Part shown: positions 34,324 through 47,800 of the stretch, one piece after another
How positions within the stretch are numbered: the stretch's first letter is position 1
How the letters are laid out: each line of letters opens with the position of its first letter
NCBI RefSeq assembly: GCF_036588685.1
Contig: NC_086382.1
Coordinates: 70,529,999-70,593,998, forward strand
Direction of reading: 5' to 3'
From: Mytilus trossulus
Lineage: Eukaryota > Mollusca > Bivalvia > Mytilida > Mytilidae
DNA: 64,000 nucleotides
Position numbers and translations under genes: made by a program
The notes under the pieces: model-generated
What the model saw: the letters and a program-made list of their open reading frames with translations, nothing else
The model's database searches: none
What the model was told of the DNA's origin: nothing

Positions 34324-35346
34324 ATGTTAAAACCCTTATACAACTTCATACCAAATATACTTGACCTCCCCTTACACTTATACAACTTCATACCAAATAT
34401 ACTTGACCTCCCCTTACACTTATACAACTTCATACCAAATATACTTGACCTCCCCTTACACTTATACAACTTCATACCAAATATACTTGACCTCCCCTTA
34501 CACAACTTCATACCAAATATACTTGACCTCCCCTTACACTTATACAACTTCATACCAAATATACTTGACCTCCCCTTACACAACTTCATACCAAATATAC
34601 TTGACCTCCCCTTACACTTATACAACTTCATACCAAATATACTTGACCTCCCCTTACACAACTTCATACCAAATATACTTGACATCCCCTTACACTTATA
34701 CAACTTCATACCAAATATACTTGACCTCCCCTTACACAACTTCATACCAAATATACTTGACCTCCCCTTACACTTATACAACTTCATACCAAATATACTT
34801 GACCTCCCCTTACACAACTTCATACCAAATATACTTGACCTCCCCTTACACTTATACAACTTCATACCAAATATACTTGACCTCCCCTTACACAACTTCA
34901 TACCAAATATACTTGACCTCCCCTTACACTTATACAACTTCATACCAAATATACTTGACCTCCCCTTACACAACTTCATACCAAATATACTTGACCTCCC
35001 CTTACACTTATACAACTTCATACCAAATATACTTGACCTCCCCTTACACTTATACAACTTCATACCAAATATACTTGACCTCCCCTTACACTTATAAAAC
35101 TTCATACCAAATATACTTGACCTCCCCTTACACTTATACAACTTCATACCAAATATACTTGACCTCCCCTTACACTTATAAAACTTCATACCAAATATAC
35201 TTGACCTCCCCTTACACTTATACAACTTCATACCAAATATACTTGACCTCCCCTTACACTTATAAAACTTCATACCAAATATACTTGACCTCCCCTTACA
35301 CTTATACAACTTCATACCAAATATACTTGACCTCCCCTTACACTAA
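34324..35346. repeat. 42/36-bp minisatellite with higher-order pattern
   Basis: The core is 'ACTTCATACCAAATATACTT' followed by GACCTCCCCTTACA. Full units are 42 bp (with CTTATACA) and short units 36 bp. From about 34480 to 34990 they alternate, making a 78-bp higher-order unit. From about 35090 the 42-bp units alternate between TATACAAC and TATAAAAC, making an 84-bp unit. All lengths are multiples of three, so long frames are open on both strands. None is a gene. Confidence 0.9.
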
Positions 35347-35731
35347 CCTAATCATAAGCAGAAACATGTGAACTATGTTAAGATCCAAGTAAATAGACCT
35401 TGACTGAGGGGAGCAATGCTAATGCAACTAAACATCTAGTCATCATCGACTTACCATAAATGGTTCATCTTAAAATGACATAATCACAAGCTTTGAAAAA
35501 CTTGTTTATTTATCAAGTAAACAGACCATGCCTGAGGTGAAGGGCCACATAATCTCCATGCAATAATAAAACAACTACCAAATATCATTGGCCCTAACAT
35601 CTAGTGGTTTCCCTAACACTGATATATAATTACAAACTTGACCCCACTACTTGAAAGAACACGCTAAGTCTTGTCATTGAAACTTTGTTGTGGTGAGACA
35701 AAAATTGTGTTTCAATGTGATAAAACAAATT

Positions 35732-36040
35732 GGAGAGGTAAATGTCTCTATGACAGTGACAGTATTACATATTACAGGGTCCGAGAGGTAAAGGTCTCTA
35801 TGATAGGGATAGTATTACAGGGTCCGAGAGGTAAAGGTCTCTATGACAGTGACAGTATTACAGGGTCTGAGAGGTAAAGGTCTCTATGACAGTGACAGTA
35901 TTACAGGGTCTGAGAGGTAAAGGTCTCTATGATAGGGATAGTATTACAGGGTCCGAGAGGTAAAGGTCTCTATGACAGTGACAGTATTACAGGGTCTGAG
36001 AGGTAAAGGTCTCTATGATAGGGATAGTATTACAGGGTCC
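35732..36040. repeat. 43-bp minisatellite (about 7 units)
   Basis: The unit begins GAGAGGTAAAGGTCTCTATG, with alternating GACAGTGACAG and GATAGGGATAG middles, and ends with CAGGGTCC or CAGGGTCT. Units start at 35733, 35783, 35826, 35869, 35912, 35955 and 35998. Confidence 0.85.
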
Positions 36041-38571
36041 ACATTATGATCTTTGTAAAACTCTAAGAGACTGTTAAAATAGATCAGCCTGACTCAAACC
36101 AATTAATAAGTAAAAAATAAAACTTCATACAATTAAGGACAATTTATTTTGCATCTGATAGTGAAAAGATTTAACAAATGAAAAAAACAAAATAAATATC
36201 CTTTAGAACAAGGTGGATCACAGTCAAAATATTAAACTAAAGTAATTATATATATATAGCATTGATTTTGTACATCTATTAATAATCAGTTTAACTTATT
36301 ATAAATACAAACATAATGGTATTAAATACAGTTGGTAATTTATAGGATAGAGGAGAAAACTGACAATTAGTCCACAAAGTTATATATATATATATATTTT
36401 TTTTTGAGTTGTGAGGAATATTTTCTTGTAAACCGTAACATTTTTTTATACTTTAGATAGCTATTTTATTACAAGGGTAACTTATGTTAGTCCAGTATTA
36501 CTATTTACTGATACAAACATTTTCCTCATCTTGTCCATAAAAGACAACATTTCTCATACCATTGTAAGATCTTTAATAAGAAATATTGTGTAAACTATTA
36601 TTCTATTTGAGGAACGAAAATACAGATTTTGACTTGCGTACTAATATTTTTTTACAATCTCATATGAGATTGCATTAAATTAGAGTTCTATTTCAATTGC
36701 ATACACATTAATTTGCACTTCAAACAAACTGCAACATGGACATACTAAATTGTAGAATATGATTTTGATTGCAAAGATATTTTCCCCTATTGGTCACTCA
36801 GTTACATAAAAATAACAATCTTTATAGTTAACTTTCTTCATTTGAAAAAAATGTTTATAGTCTCATCTGGTAGATTATTTATAGAAGAAAGTATGCTGAA
36901 ATCAATGCCTGTAACAAAGTATATTATATTTATATTTATTTTCCATCATAGTAATTCAACAAAATTAAACATTAATACTCAAGTAAATATATATGAAGAA
37001 AGTTGATAAAAATTCAACATAATCCATAAAATTAATAAATATTAAACATGTATAGAAGAAAAACACTGAATACAAACACGAAATTTGGAAGTTCAACTCC
37101 CTTCAAATATGAACAGAACACTATTTATAGATTTTGAAACATAATTATTCATAACAAACATTTATAAAAATGTCCAACTTAAAAATATCCTTTCATAAAT
37201 ACTATCTTACTATACAAACAGATCATGCTTTCATACAAATCATTGAATTCTTACTTTACAAATAAATCATCCTTTTATACATATGATACATTTCTCACTA
37301 TATAAACATCCTCACATAGATATTATACAAATCTTACTTTACAAATAGTGAATCCTTTCATAATTAAAGTAAAAATCTTACTATATAAACATGTAAATTC
37401 AGGATAACTTTGTCCTAAATTTGATACATGTTTCAAAAAACTTGAGTGACATACAACCAAACATAGTTATTATAGAATTTCCATTAATAGTGCTTAAGAA
37501 CAGTTTGCGCACATCCTTAGAGCGTTTACTACAATTATTGCCTATATTACCTCTACATCAAAATGTTATAGTTTACTATTAGCCATGGCTTTATACCTTA
37601 ATTACTAGACAGATATCTGGTGAGTGGTTGATAAGACATTGACACAAGATTGATATTGAGAACTAAAGTTCATTTAGCTATGGAGGCATAATACTTATCA
37701 ACAACAAGTCAAATTAGCCTATACTGAAAGCAAAACAATATAATTACTTAATTAAATGAGACTTTATAGGTTTCAAATATCAACAAAAATCCTTTCCAGA
37801 AGTTTCCATTGATCCTTATTACCTAGAATCCTAATAAGGGCTTAACCCTCTTATCAAAACTGGAATTTTCCTAAAAATCATTAGTAAGACATATGGTTTT
37901 TGCTTTGTGAGATAATGAACTCTATACAATGCTTTGAAAATTGTTTCTAATCATTTTTTTTTTTTACAGTTATTGAATAAAAATGTATATATCGACATTA
38001 GTCAAACATACAAAATCAGTGGTACATGTATTGGAGAAATCTGAAGTTTAAGATATGGATAATATATGGTATCATGCTACAAAATTAAAAAAAAATCAGC
38101 CTTCAATAAGTCATTTGCAGAATTATTACCAACAGAAAGAAGATGCAAAATGGGAAGATAGACTTGTACATATTAATGTACTTTTTCCCCCAATTGTTGT
38201 TGACATGAATAATAAAAGACAAAATTGTAGAATGCAAATGGAAATTATCAGTGAGATTTTCTAACTCAATTTTACAGATTGGTCATAAGATGATAAAAGT
38301 ACATAAATATCCATCTTTTTTACATTTTCTTGATTGAACTTGGAAATGAAATGAAAATGTGGAATATATCAATAAAATTGTTACTTTCTGCACTCACCAG
38401 AAAACCTAAAATTAGGCATTGTATATTACAGAGAAGTTCTCAAGCTGCTGCAGATAATTATATAGCTTGGCAGATATGTTTCTGCATAGAGTACATATAG
38501 ATGAATGACAAACTGATGTTAGATCTTTGACATATGCCACAGTGAAGCTTGTGAATGAGGCACTGAAATAA
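36041..38571. other. AT-rich 3' flank / presumed 3' UTR of the synaptotagmin gene
   Basis: Downstream of the stop codon at 38572-38574 on the minus strand. No coding frame with a recognisable domain. TTTATT motifs (AATAAA on the minus strand) occur, but I cannot say which is used. TA microsatellites lie near 36249 and 36381. Confidence 0.4.
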
Positions 38572-38876
38572 TCAGTCTTTTAACAGATGCCACTGAGCCA
38601 CTTGCTGTCGTGGTTTTGTGATCATATCGTTCCAGTGTCGAGATTCTAAAGGTCCACTTTTGCTACCTAACATAACTTTGCCAATCATTTCATTGCGTCC
38701 CACTTTGTCAAAGTCCATGACTGTCACTTCAATTGTAGCCTCTCTAATCCTCTCCCACGGAATCTCAAAGATGAACGATTCATTGTATACTGGATTTAAT
38801 GTCCTCATTTTGATTGACGTTTTCTTCTTCTCTGTCTTAGCATTCCCGTACATCAGCCATAACTTGACATAGGGAT
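38572..38876 (-). CDS. SYT7: Synaptotagmin terminal exon: rest of C2B
   Basis: 305 nt including the TGA at 38574-38572. Acceptor TACTTTTTGTAG before 38876. Encodes '[20 protein letters not shown]', '[13 protein letters not shown]', '[15 protein letters not shown]' and the C-terminal '[13 protein letters not shown]'. Confidence 0.88.
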
Positions 38877-41800
38877 CTACAAAAAGTAATAAAATACTCT
38901 CAGATAACAACACCTAATAACCATATCATAAGACACATTCACACTTATACATATTAAATACACTGTCATGTTATATTTCGAAACCCAATCCCAACAGACC
39001 TGAAAAATAAAATGTTTAAATTTTACTGTTCTTTCTTGAGAAATAGTTTATAAATGGTTGAATGACATAATGCTGTAGAAAGTAGAATAGTTTTAACACT
39101 CCACAAACCACCAATGAACAGGGATGTGTGGTTTAATTGCTTATGTCACTCTATTTACAACCAATGATCAAGAATCAGTGGTATGATTGCTTATGTCACT
39201 TCACCAACCACCAATGAACAGGGATGTGTGGTTTAATTGCTTTTGTCACTCTATTTACAACCAATGATCAAGAATCAGTGGTATGATTGCTTATGTCACT
39301 TCACCAACCACCAATGAACAGGGATGTGTGGTTTAATTGCTTATGTCACTCTATTTACAACCAATGATCAAGAATCAGTGCTATGATTGCTTATGTCACT
39401 TCACCAACCACCAATGAACAGGGATGTGTGGTTTAATTGCTTTTGTCACTCTATTTACAACCAATGATCAAGAATCAGTGGTATGATTGCTTATGTCACT
39501 TCACCAACCACCAATGAACAGGGATGTGTGGTTTAATTGCTTTTGTCACTCTATTTACAACCAATGATCAAGAATCAGTGGTATGATTGCTTATGTCACT
39601 CCACAAACCACCAATGAACAGGGATGTGTGGTTTAATTGCTTTTGTCACTCTATTTACAACCAATGATCAAGAATCAGTGGTATGATTGCTTATGTCACT
39701 TCACCAACCACCAATGAACAGGGATGTGTGGTTTAATTGCTAATGAAAATCCACCAACTATCAATAAACTTGGATGAGTGATATGATTGTTTATGTCACT
39801 CCAGCAATACAACCACCAATGAACAGGGATATGTGGTATGTTTGCTTTTGTCACTTCATTAAACACCATTGGACAGGGATCAGTGGTATGATTGCCAATG
39901 GTATAACTATCCAGCAGAGTTGTAAACAGCTGTCCTTAAACATTATGTTATCTAATTGTATGATGCTTTGCTGTCTTCAATGTTTTTTCCTCATTTTCAT
40001 GTTATTATTCACATGCCAAGGAACAATGCAACAGATTTACGACTTGAAATATCATAAAATATCAATATTTTTAAGGCATCTAAAGGAAATTATTCTCTTT
40101 AAAGACATAATTTTGATGTCATCTATCAATTTTTATTATGCAACAAAGAATGACTTTTTACAAATGACGCAATTAAGGCTAACATCTCAGAAAACATGTT
40201 AACTGTTTGAAATAATGGTGTGACGTTTAACACGATCAACTTTAAAATAGAATAAATCTGTCAGTATTTGATAATAATTATATACTATTTTATCTTTAAG
40301 AGAAAAGAAACAAACAAAAGTAGCCATGGAAAATTTCAAAATAAATGCTGATTTCGGTCAGGGATATTCATGCTGACGAAACATCCCTCTATCATGTGAC
40401 AATAGTGGTAACCACGGTCAGGGATATTAATGCTGATGAAACATCCCTCTATCATGTGACAATAGTGATAACCACTCTGATGAGGGATACATGAGAAATG
40501 GTAGACACTTTTACAAATATCTGTCTTAGAAAACAGTTAATAACCAAAAATGTTACATAACTGGCTGAAAGCAATTAAGATGACCTTCTGGATTCCCACC
40601 AAACTTAGTGGGCAGAATAATGATACTATGATTGGCATTAAGATGACCCTCTGGACGCTGACCATACTTAGTGGACAGAATAATGATACACTATGATTGA
40701 CATATTTTCAATTAGACTCCAAATACAAAGTGATAAAATATTCCTGCACCTACATTGTTAGACAGTAAACGACCTTTCTCAAACTGAACAATGACAAAAC
40801 ATATATCTAACAATCAATTTATTGATAAGAGCGTTTTGGAGAAGATTGCCCTTTCAAGTCAATCATATAACATAGAGAATATCTGATGATTTATGATGTA
40901 ACAATTGCCTGCCGTCTACAAAACATCTTCATATCTATCTCCATAAAGTTAAGTGAAAAATAAATGCTCCTATTTATGTCAAAATACAGAATATTTCTTT
41001 TCCAACGCTACTCTGTAAACCAAATAGTTTCTTGGAGTGATATATTTTCAGGCAAAAGCAACAAAAATAAAAATTGTCACAAATGTATAAAACTTGGATC
41101 TTCCCTTATAAATTTGAATAAAGTTAGGCAAAAAAAAATACCTCAAGTTCTAGAAAAGGCAAAATAAAGTGAATACAAATTTGTTTTTTAGTATTTTTTT
41201 CATTGGTTTAGTTATTTACTGATGTGATACACCAAAAGCACTGAAATCAAATCTTACTCAATAAACTTAAATGTCGTTTTTCTATCCACTTAAGGGAACT
41301 ATGTGACAATCAATTGAACAATAGAATATCTCCAAAGCTAAAAAAAATATCCCTTAATTAAATTATACTCTGTACAGCACTGCAAAACATCTATCTATGG
41401 CATTCACAATGTCTGAAGGTCAAGTCAATACCTTAAGGGGTATAAGATTCAATAAGTTAGACATAAAGCAAGTTCAAAAAGACTAATTTACTGAGGAACA
41501 TAATATCAGTGAAAAAAACAGATAAAAAAAAAAAAATCAAATTCCTAGAAAGTTTTTTTTTTTTAAACAGAAGATTGGAAAATAGAATTTGATACACCTG
41601 TGCTAGTATTTGAATAGACAATTGAATATAAATCGTGGCAAATATAGAAAACTTGGATCTTCCCTCATAAATAGGCATACAATAGGGCAAATAAGTTACC
41701 TCAAGATCTGAAAAGGCAAAATAATGCAAATAACAAGTTGGTTTACAGAATTGATATTTTTCTAAATTGATGTACCAAGAGCACTGAAATCAAATCTTTA

Positions 41801-44800
41801 TACCTAATAAACTTAAATGACATTTTTTAACCACTTTAGGGAAACATGTTACAATCAATTAGGACAATAGAATGTTTCCAATACTAAAAAATATCCCTCA
41901 ACTAAATTATACTCTTCAAAGCACTGCAAAACATCTAACTATGAACTTGACAATGTCTGGAGGTCAAAACAATACACTAAGGGGCATTGGAATCAATAAA
42001 AAAGACATAAAGAAAGTTTTAAAAAGACTTACTCAGAACATAAAAACAAGAGAACTCTTATATCTAAATCTTTGATCATATTTTTGTTTAAATTGTTCAT
42101 AATGTTCTTTTTGCATCTAAAATTCCAAGACATGTTTTTTTTTAATATAGAAGATTGGACAATAGATTTAAAAGTGCCTGTGCTAGCTTTTGAACTAACA
42201 AATCAAATGCCAAAAAGATGTTGCTTGATATTTGGAAATAGTAAAGGATGCAAAATGACTAGTTTGAAAGAATTCAAATAGGAAGATCAACAGTCTCATC
42301 TGTATAAAACAAAATGAAAGGGGAAACACTTATGAACCACCAGTCGAATGGCAAACACCTTACGACATCCACTGAACAGGCGTCTATTGGTTTACTAGAT
42401 TACCACATATTGTTTATAAGATGATAACTAAATTAGGTGCAAGTGTTTTTATTCTAAATTTTGATGTGAACATATCAAGGTTGTAATCGTGATTTCATTG
42501 ATCAGAGAAATGTGGAAATAGTTAAGAAGATCAGTATTATTGCTAAGGAAAGGCATTTTTTGAACATTGCTTCAACTTCCTTTGTTTTGAATAAATGTTA
42601 AGGGGAGATAATATAAATAAAATTCACATCTATCAATAATTCTTTTACAGTGGTTGTCTTAGCTGATAGATGTTTAAAAAAAAAAGATGACATACTTTTT
42701 TTTAAAACCTAAATTACGGTAAATTCAGAAATTATTGTGTGCATTTATTATTGCGAGTTTGTCATTTCTGTTTTAACATTTTCATATATATAATTCATAT
42801 ATAGAAAATTTGGTAATGTAAGTTTAAATTATTGCAATTATAACAATTAACAAATTTGCAATAAAAAAAACATTTCAATAATTTTTGAATTTACATGTAC
42901 AGTACATAATAAAATTGAGAATGGAAATGGGGAATATGTGTCAAAGAGACAACAACCCGACCATATAAAAAAAACAACAGCAGAAGGTCACCAACAGGTT
43001 TTCAATGTAGTGAGAAATTCCCACACCCAGAGGCGTCCTTCAGCTGGCCCCTAAACAAATATATATACTAGTTCAGTGATAATGAACGCCATACTAATAT
43101 CCAAATTGTACATAAATCTATTTATTCGTATGAGAAGATGCATTGGGTAGGTTTTAGAAGGATTACTGAGATGCTGCATTACATCTATATGGTGGATAGT
43201 TGACATCTCATTATCAATCATACTGTATCTCCTTAAATAATTCTTTTTTATAGTCACACAAGTAATTGGTAAAAATGTCTATTTTGGTTAGTATGGGTGC
43301 TGTCATTTTCGCATATTCTTCTGTGCATGATCACTGGGCATTCAGGCCCTCTGTAAATTAATCAAATCTTCCTTCTGTCTTTTTTTTAATTAGTTTTAAC
43401 TTCCTGGTTAAATGCTATCAACAAACAATTATACTGCTATCATGGCTATTGTTAATGGTAATAATATATCACACTTTAATTATACCACCATTGTATGAAA
43501 AGGGGAGGTAATTCATCTCTGGCAAGCTTACCACATCCTTCTGTGTATGGGTTTATTGGATAATAATAATTTGAAAGGATTTCCAGGGTAGAGGCAAACA
43601 AAAATTTTAATTACACAATTCATATTACAAAAGTTGATTCTGCATTTGTTTCAATAAAGCAATTAACCCCTCAGAGTTTGACAAACGGTTCCCTGCTATT
43701 GTAAATGGGACAAAAAAGAATACCAATTGAAATCTACTGTAATAATAATCTGTTTGGTTTCTATATTTAATGACATGAAACTCGTAGACAAATGTATTAG
43801 CGTTTAATATAGTCTAGTTAAGGTAATAACTCCCTGATTTTGTTGATTGGACTTACAAAAGTTAGAGAAATATACTACATTTGCGTTCTTCCTTATTTAC
43901 AATAATCAATTGTGACAACAATTTTTGTAAATATCTTCATTATTTCAAAGAATCACAGAATATTGTAATTTGCTTTAATTTTCACCTAAATCCTTCACAA
44001 GCTTCAAGAAGAAAAAAAAAGGTTTAAAAAGAGTTGGCTCCCCTACCCAAGGTTTTCCTCCCTACTTAATAAATCAAAAAACAGAATCATCTTATGTAAT
44101 AGTAAAATGGTCTTTTAAGTAACAGAAATCTTCCAAATACCACTGAAACTCAGGTACCCATGTTATAAAACTAATACCAAAAACATAGGTATAAAATTCA
44201 AACAATAATCAAATACTCATAAATTTATTGAAATAAGAGGCAAAGAAAACAGAGAATTTCTATTTCCACCTGCAGGCAGAATAAAAAGTAGTATGAAGCA
44301 GTGGTTCAAAGTTGAAGGGTTCAAGGACATCCTTAATGGAATGAAAACTTTATATGCAGATAAATCTTTTCAGTACCTACTGATGGATTGTATAAATACA
44401 GTGTAACTTGAAGCACAGTAATTATTCTCAAAGTATTATGATGCTTACTTATATTTTGATATTTGAATAAGGATACATAACACCAATATAATTTTTACCT
44501 AGTAAAATAAATGATGGAATTGAATACAGGAGTTTTAGAAACAGTAAAATGCAAATTGAGTTGAAATTTTCAAAGTCTGAAACAATAAAAAAACGTAACA
44601 CATATTTCAAAGATGATTCCTAGTCAAAAGATTTTAATTAAAGCAATGAACTTTCTTGGATTTGAATAATAAGTTTCAAAGTAAACATGTGATTAATACT
44701 TCAAATGTTTGGGGAGTTCAGAGATATGACTATCAGCTACTCACAACATATAAGCTTCTAAATGTTGTTCTCCTAATATGGTCATGTTCTGTTTCTGACA

Positions 44801-47800
44801 GAAAAAGATATACGTCTTGAAAAGAATATGGGATGCAAAAAAACACTTGATCATATTGAAATTCAATAACTAGAGTTGATATCAAGTCATATACAATTCC
44901 TGAAATTTATAAGTATCAAATGGAGGTTTATCTGCATATAAGGTTTGTATTCCATCATATTATCATGCAATCCCATAATTCCATGTGACCCCTGACTTCC
45001 TCCTCACCTGATGTACCATACTTGATCTTTTTAAACAATACTAAATAATACAAGAATCAGGTTTATATCATTTCATAACAACATTTCTGTGTAAAAAAAG
45101 AATTTGTTGATTTCATAAATATTGTAATGTCAAACTACAAAAAATGTGCCTTCACAGCATCATAAGTCTTTTTACAGAAAGTGCAAGGGAAATATATAGT
45201 TTCTGTCAAACATTTGTGATGTCCATGCATGTTTCACCACAGTGGTAATTCTGGTCTAAATTTCACCTATACATGTATATCAAAATTCATCCCAACCATT
45301 TTCAAACACATGTTATATCTTAATAAACATTTCACAAATAAAAATTAGTTACAATTTGTTTGGATAATGAAATAAAAGCTCAAAATTGTATTGGTTTAAA
45401 TTTTGAGATTTTGACTTTTTTTTTTTATTTCAGTGCTGATGAGTTCTGAGGTGTCTATAACTTAAAGATTATATCACAATTCAGAACAGTTATCTCACAG
45501 ATGAGAGCTTAACACACATCCAAAATATACTAATTTGTGGACCACTATTTATATACCTATACAGGTACACAAATTCAGCTATAGAATAAATCATTAATAC
45601 TAAAAATTCAGAAATTTTTGTTTTCTTTTATTATTGCTATTGTTATTCAATGGTCACCAAACTTTAACAAAACTGTTGAAATTCGAGGAAATGCTACATA
45701 TAAATATTTGAAACTATCAAAATGTAAAGTGCAAGCTTTCATTTTTTTGAAACTTTTTCATTTCATTCAAAGTCTTTGTAATAATAATAATAACAAAGTA
45801 TTGCAAAAACATCTGAATTTACTGTATATAAAGTAATGACTGATGTTTCTACCTGAAGCACCAGTTATATCTTTTGCCTTGAGATCTTTGGCTTTCATCA
45901 CTATCACAGTGAGACGTCCTACCGCAGGCTGGTAGGACAACGACAGCAAGAGTTCTCCTATTTTACCCTGAAATTATAAATCTTACAATTAGGATAACAG
46001 TATATCACAGTGAGACGTCCTACCGCAGGCTGGTAGGACAACGACAGCAAGAGTTCTCCTAATTTACCCTGAAATTATAAATCTTACAATTAGGATAACA
46101 GTATATCACAGTGAGACGTCCTACCGCAGGCTGGTAGGACAACGACAGCAAGAGTTCTCCTAATTTACCCTGAAATTATAAATCTTACAATTAGGATAAC
46201 AGTATATCACAGTGAGACGTCCTACCGCAGGCTGGTAGGACAACGACAGCAAGAGTTCTCCTAATTTACCCTGAAATTATAAATCTTACAATTAGGATAA
46301 AGGTATATCACAGTGAGACATCCTACCGCAGGCTGGTAGGACAACAACAGCAAGAGTTCTCCTAATTAACCCTGAAATTATAAATCTTACAATTAGGATA
46401 AAGGTATATCACAGTGAGACGTCCTACCACAGGCTGGTAGGACAACGACAGCAAGAGTTCTCCTAATTTACCCTGAAATTATAAATCTTACAATAATGAT
46501 AACAGTATATCACAGTGAGACGTCCTACTGCAGGCTGGTAGGACGACGACAGCAAGAGTTCTCCTAATTAACCCTAAAATTATAAATCTTACAATTAGGA
46601 TAAAGGTATATCACAGTGAGACGTCCTACCGCAGGCTGGTAGGACAACGACAGCAAGAGTTCTCCAAATTTACCCTGAAATTATAAATCTTACAATTAGG
46701 ATAACAGTATATCACAGTGAGACGTCCTACCGCAGGCTGGTAGGACAATGACAGCAAGAGTTCTCCTAATTTACCCTGAAATTATAAATCTTACAATTAG
46801 GATAACAGTATATCACAGTGAGACGTCCTACCGCAGGCTGGTAGGACAACGACAGCAAGAGTTCTCCTAATTTACCCTGAAATTATAAATCTTACAATTA
46901 GGATAACAGTATATCACAGTGAGTCGTCCTACCGCAGGCTGGTAGGACAACGACAGCAAGAGTTCTCCTATTTTACCCTGAAATTATAAATCTTACAATT
47001 AGGATAACAGTATATCACAGTGAGACATCCTACGGCAGGCTGATAGGACAAAGACAGCAAGAGTTCTCCTAATTTACCCTGAAATTATAAATCTTACAAT
47101 TAGGATAACAATATATCACAGTGAGACGTCCTGCAGCAGGCTGGTAGGACAACGACAGCAAGAGTTCTCCTAATTTACCCTGAAATTATAAATCTTCATA
47201 TTAGGATAACAATATATCACAGTGAGACGTCCTGCAGCAGGCTGATAGGACAAAGACAGCAAGAGTTCTCCTAATTTACCCTGAAATTATAAATCTTACA
47301 ATTAGGATAACAGTATATCACAGTGAGACGTACTACCGCAGGCTGGTATGACAACGACAGCAAGAGTTCTCCTAATTTACCCTGAAATTATAAATCTTAC
47401 AATTAGGATAACAGTATATCACAGTGAGACCTCCTACCGCAGGCTGGTAGGACAACGACAGTAAGAGTTCTCCTAATTTACCCTGAAATTATAAATCTTA
47501 CGATTAGGATAACAGTATATCACAGTGAGACGTCCTACCGCAGGCTGGTAGGACAACGACAGCAAGAGTTCTCCTAATTTACCCTGAAATTATAAATCTT
47601 ACAATTAGGATAACAGTATATCACAGTGAGACGTCCTACTGCAGGCTGGTAGGACAACAACAGCAAGAGTTCTCCTAATTTACCCTGAAATTATAAATCT
47701 TACAATTAGGATAACAATATATCACAGTGAGACATTGTCCATATCGCAGGCTGGTAGGACAATGACAGCAAGAGTTCTCCTAATTTACCCTGAAATTATA

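Noticed and set aside
34311..35371. Frames of 334, 257 and 336 codons on both strands
   Set aside because: 42- and 36-bp units keep three frames open at once, which is a repeat property and not coding.
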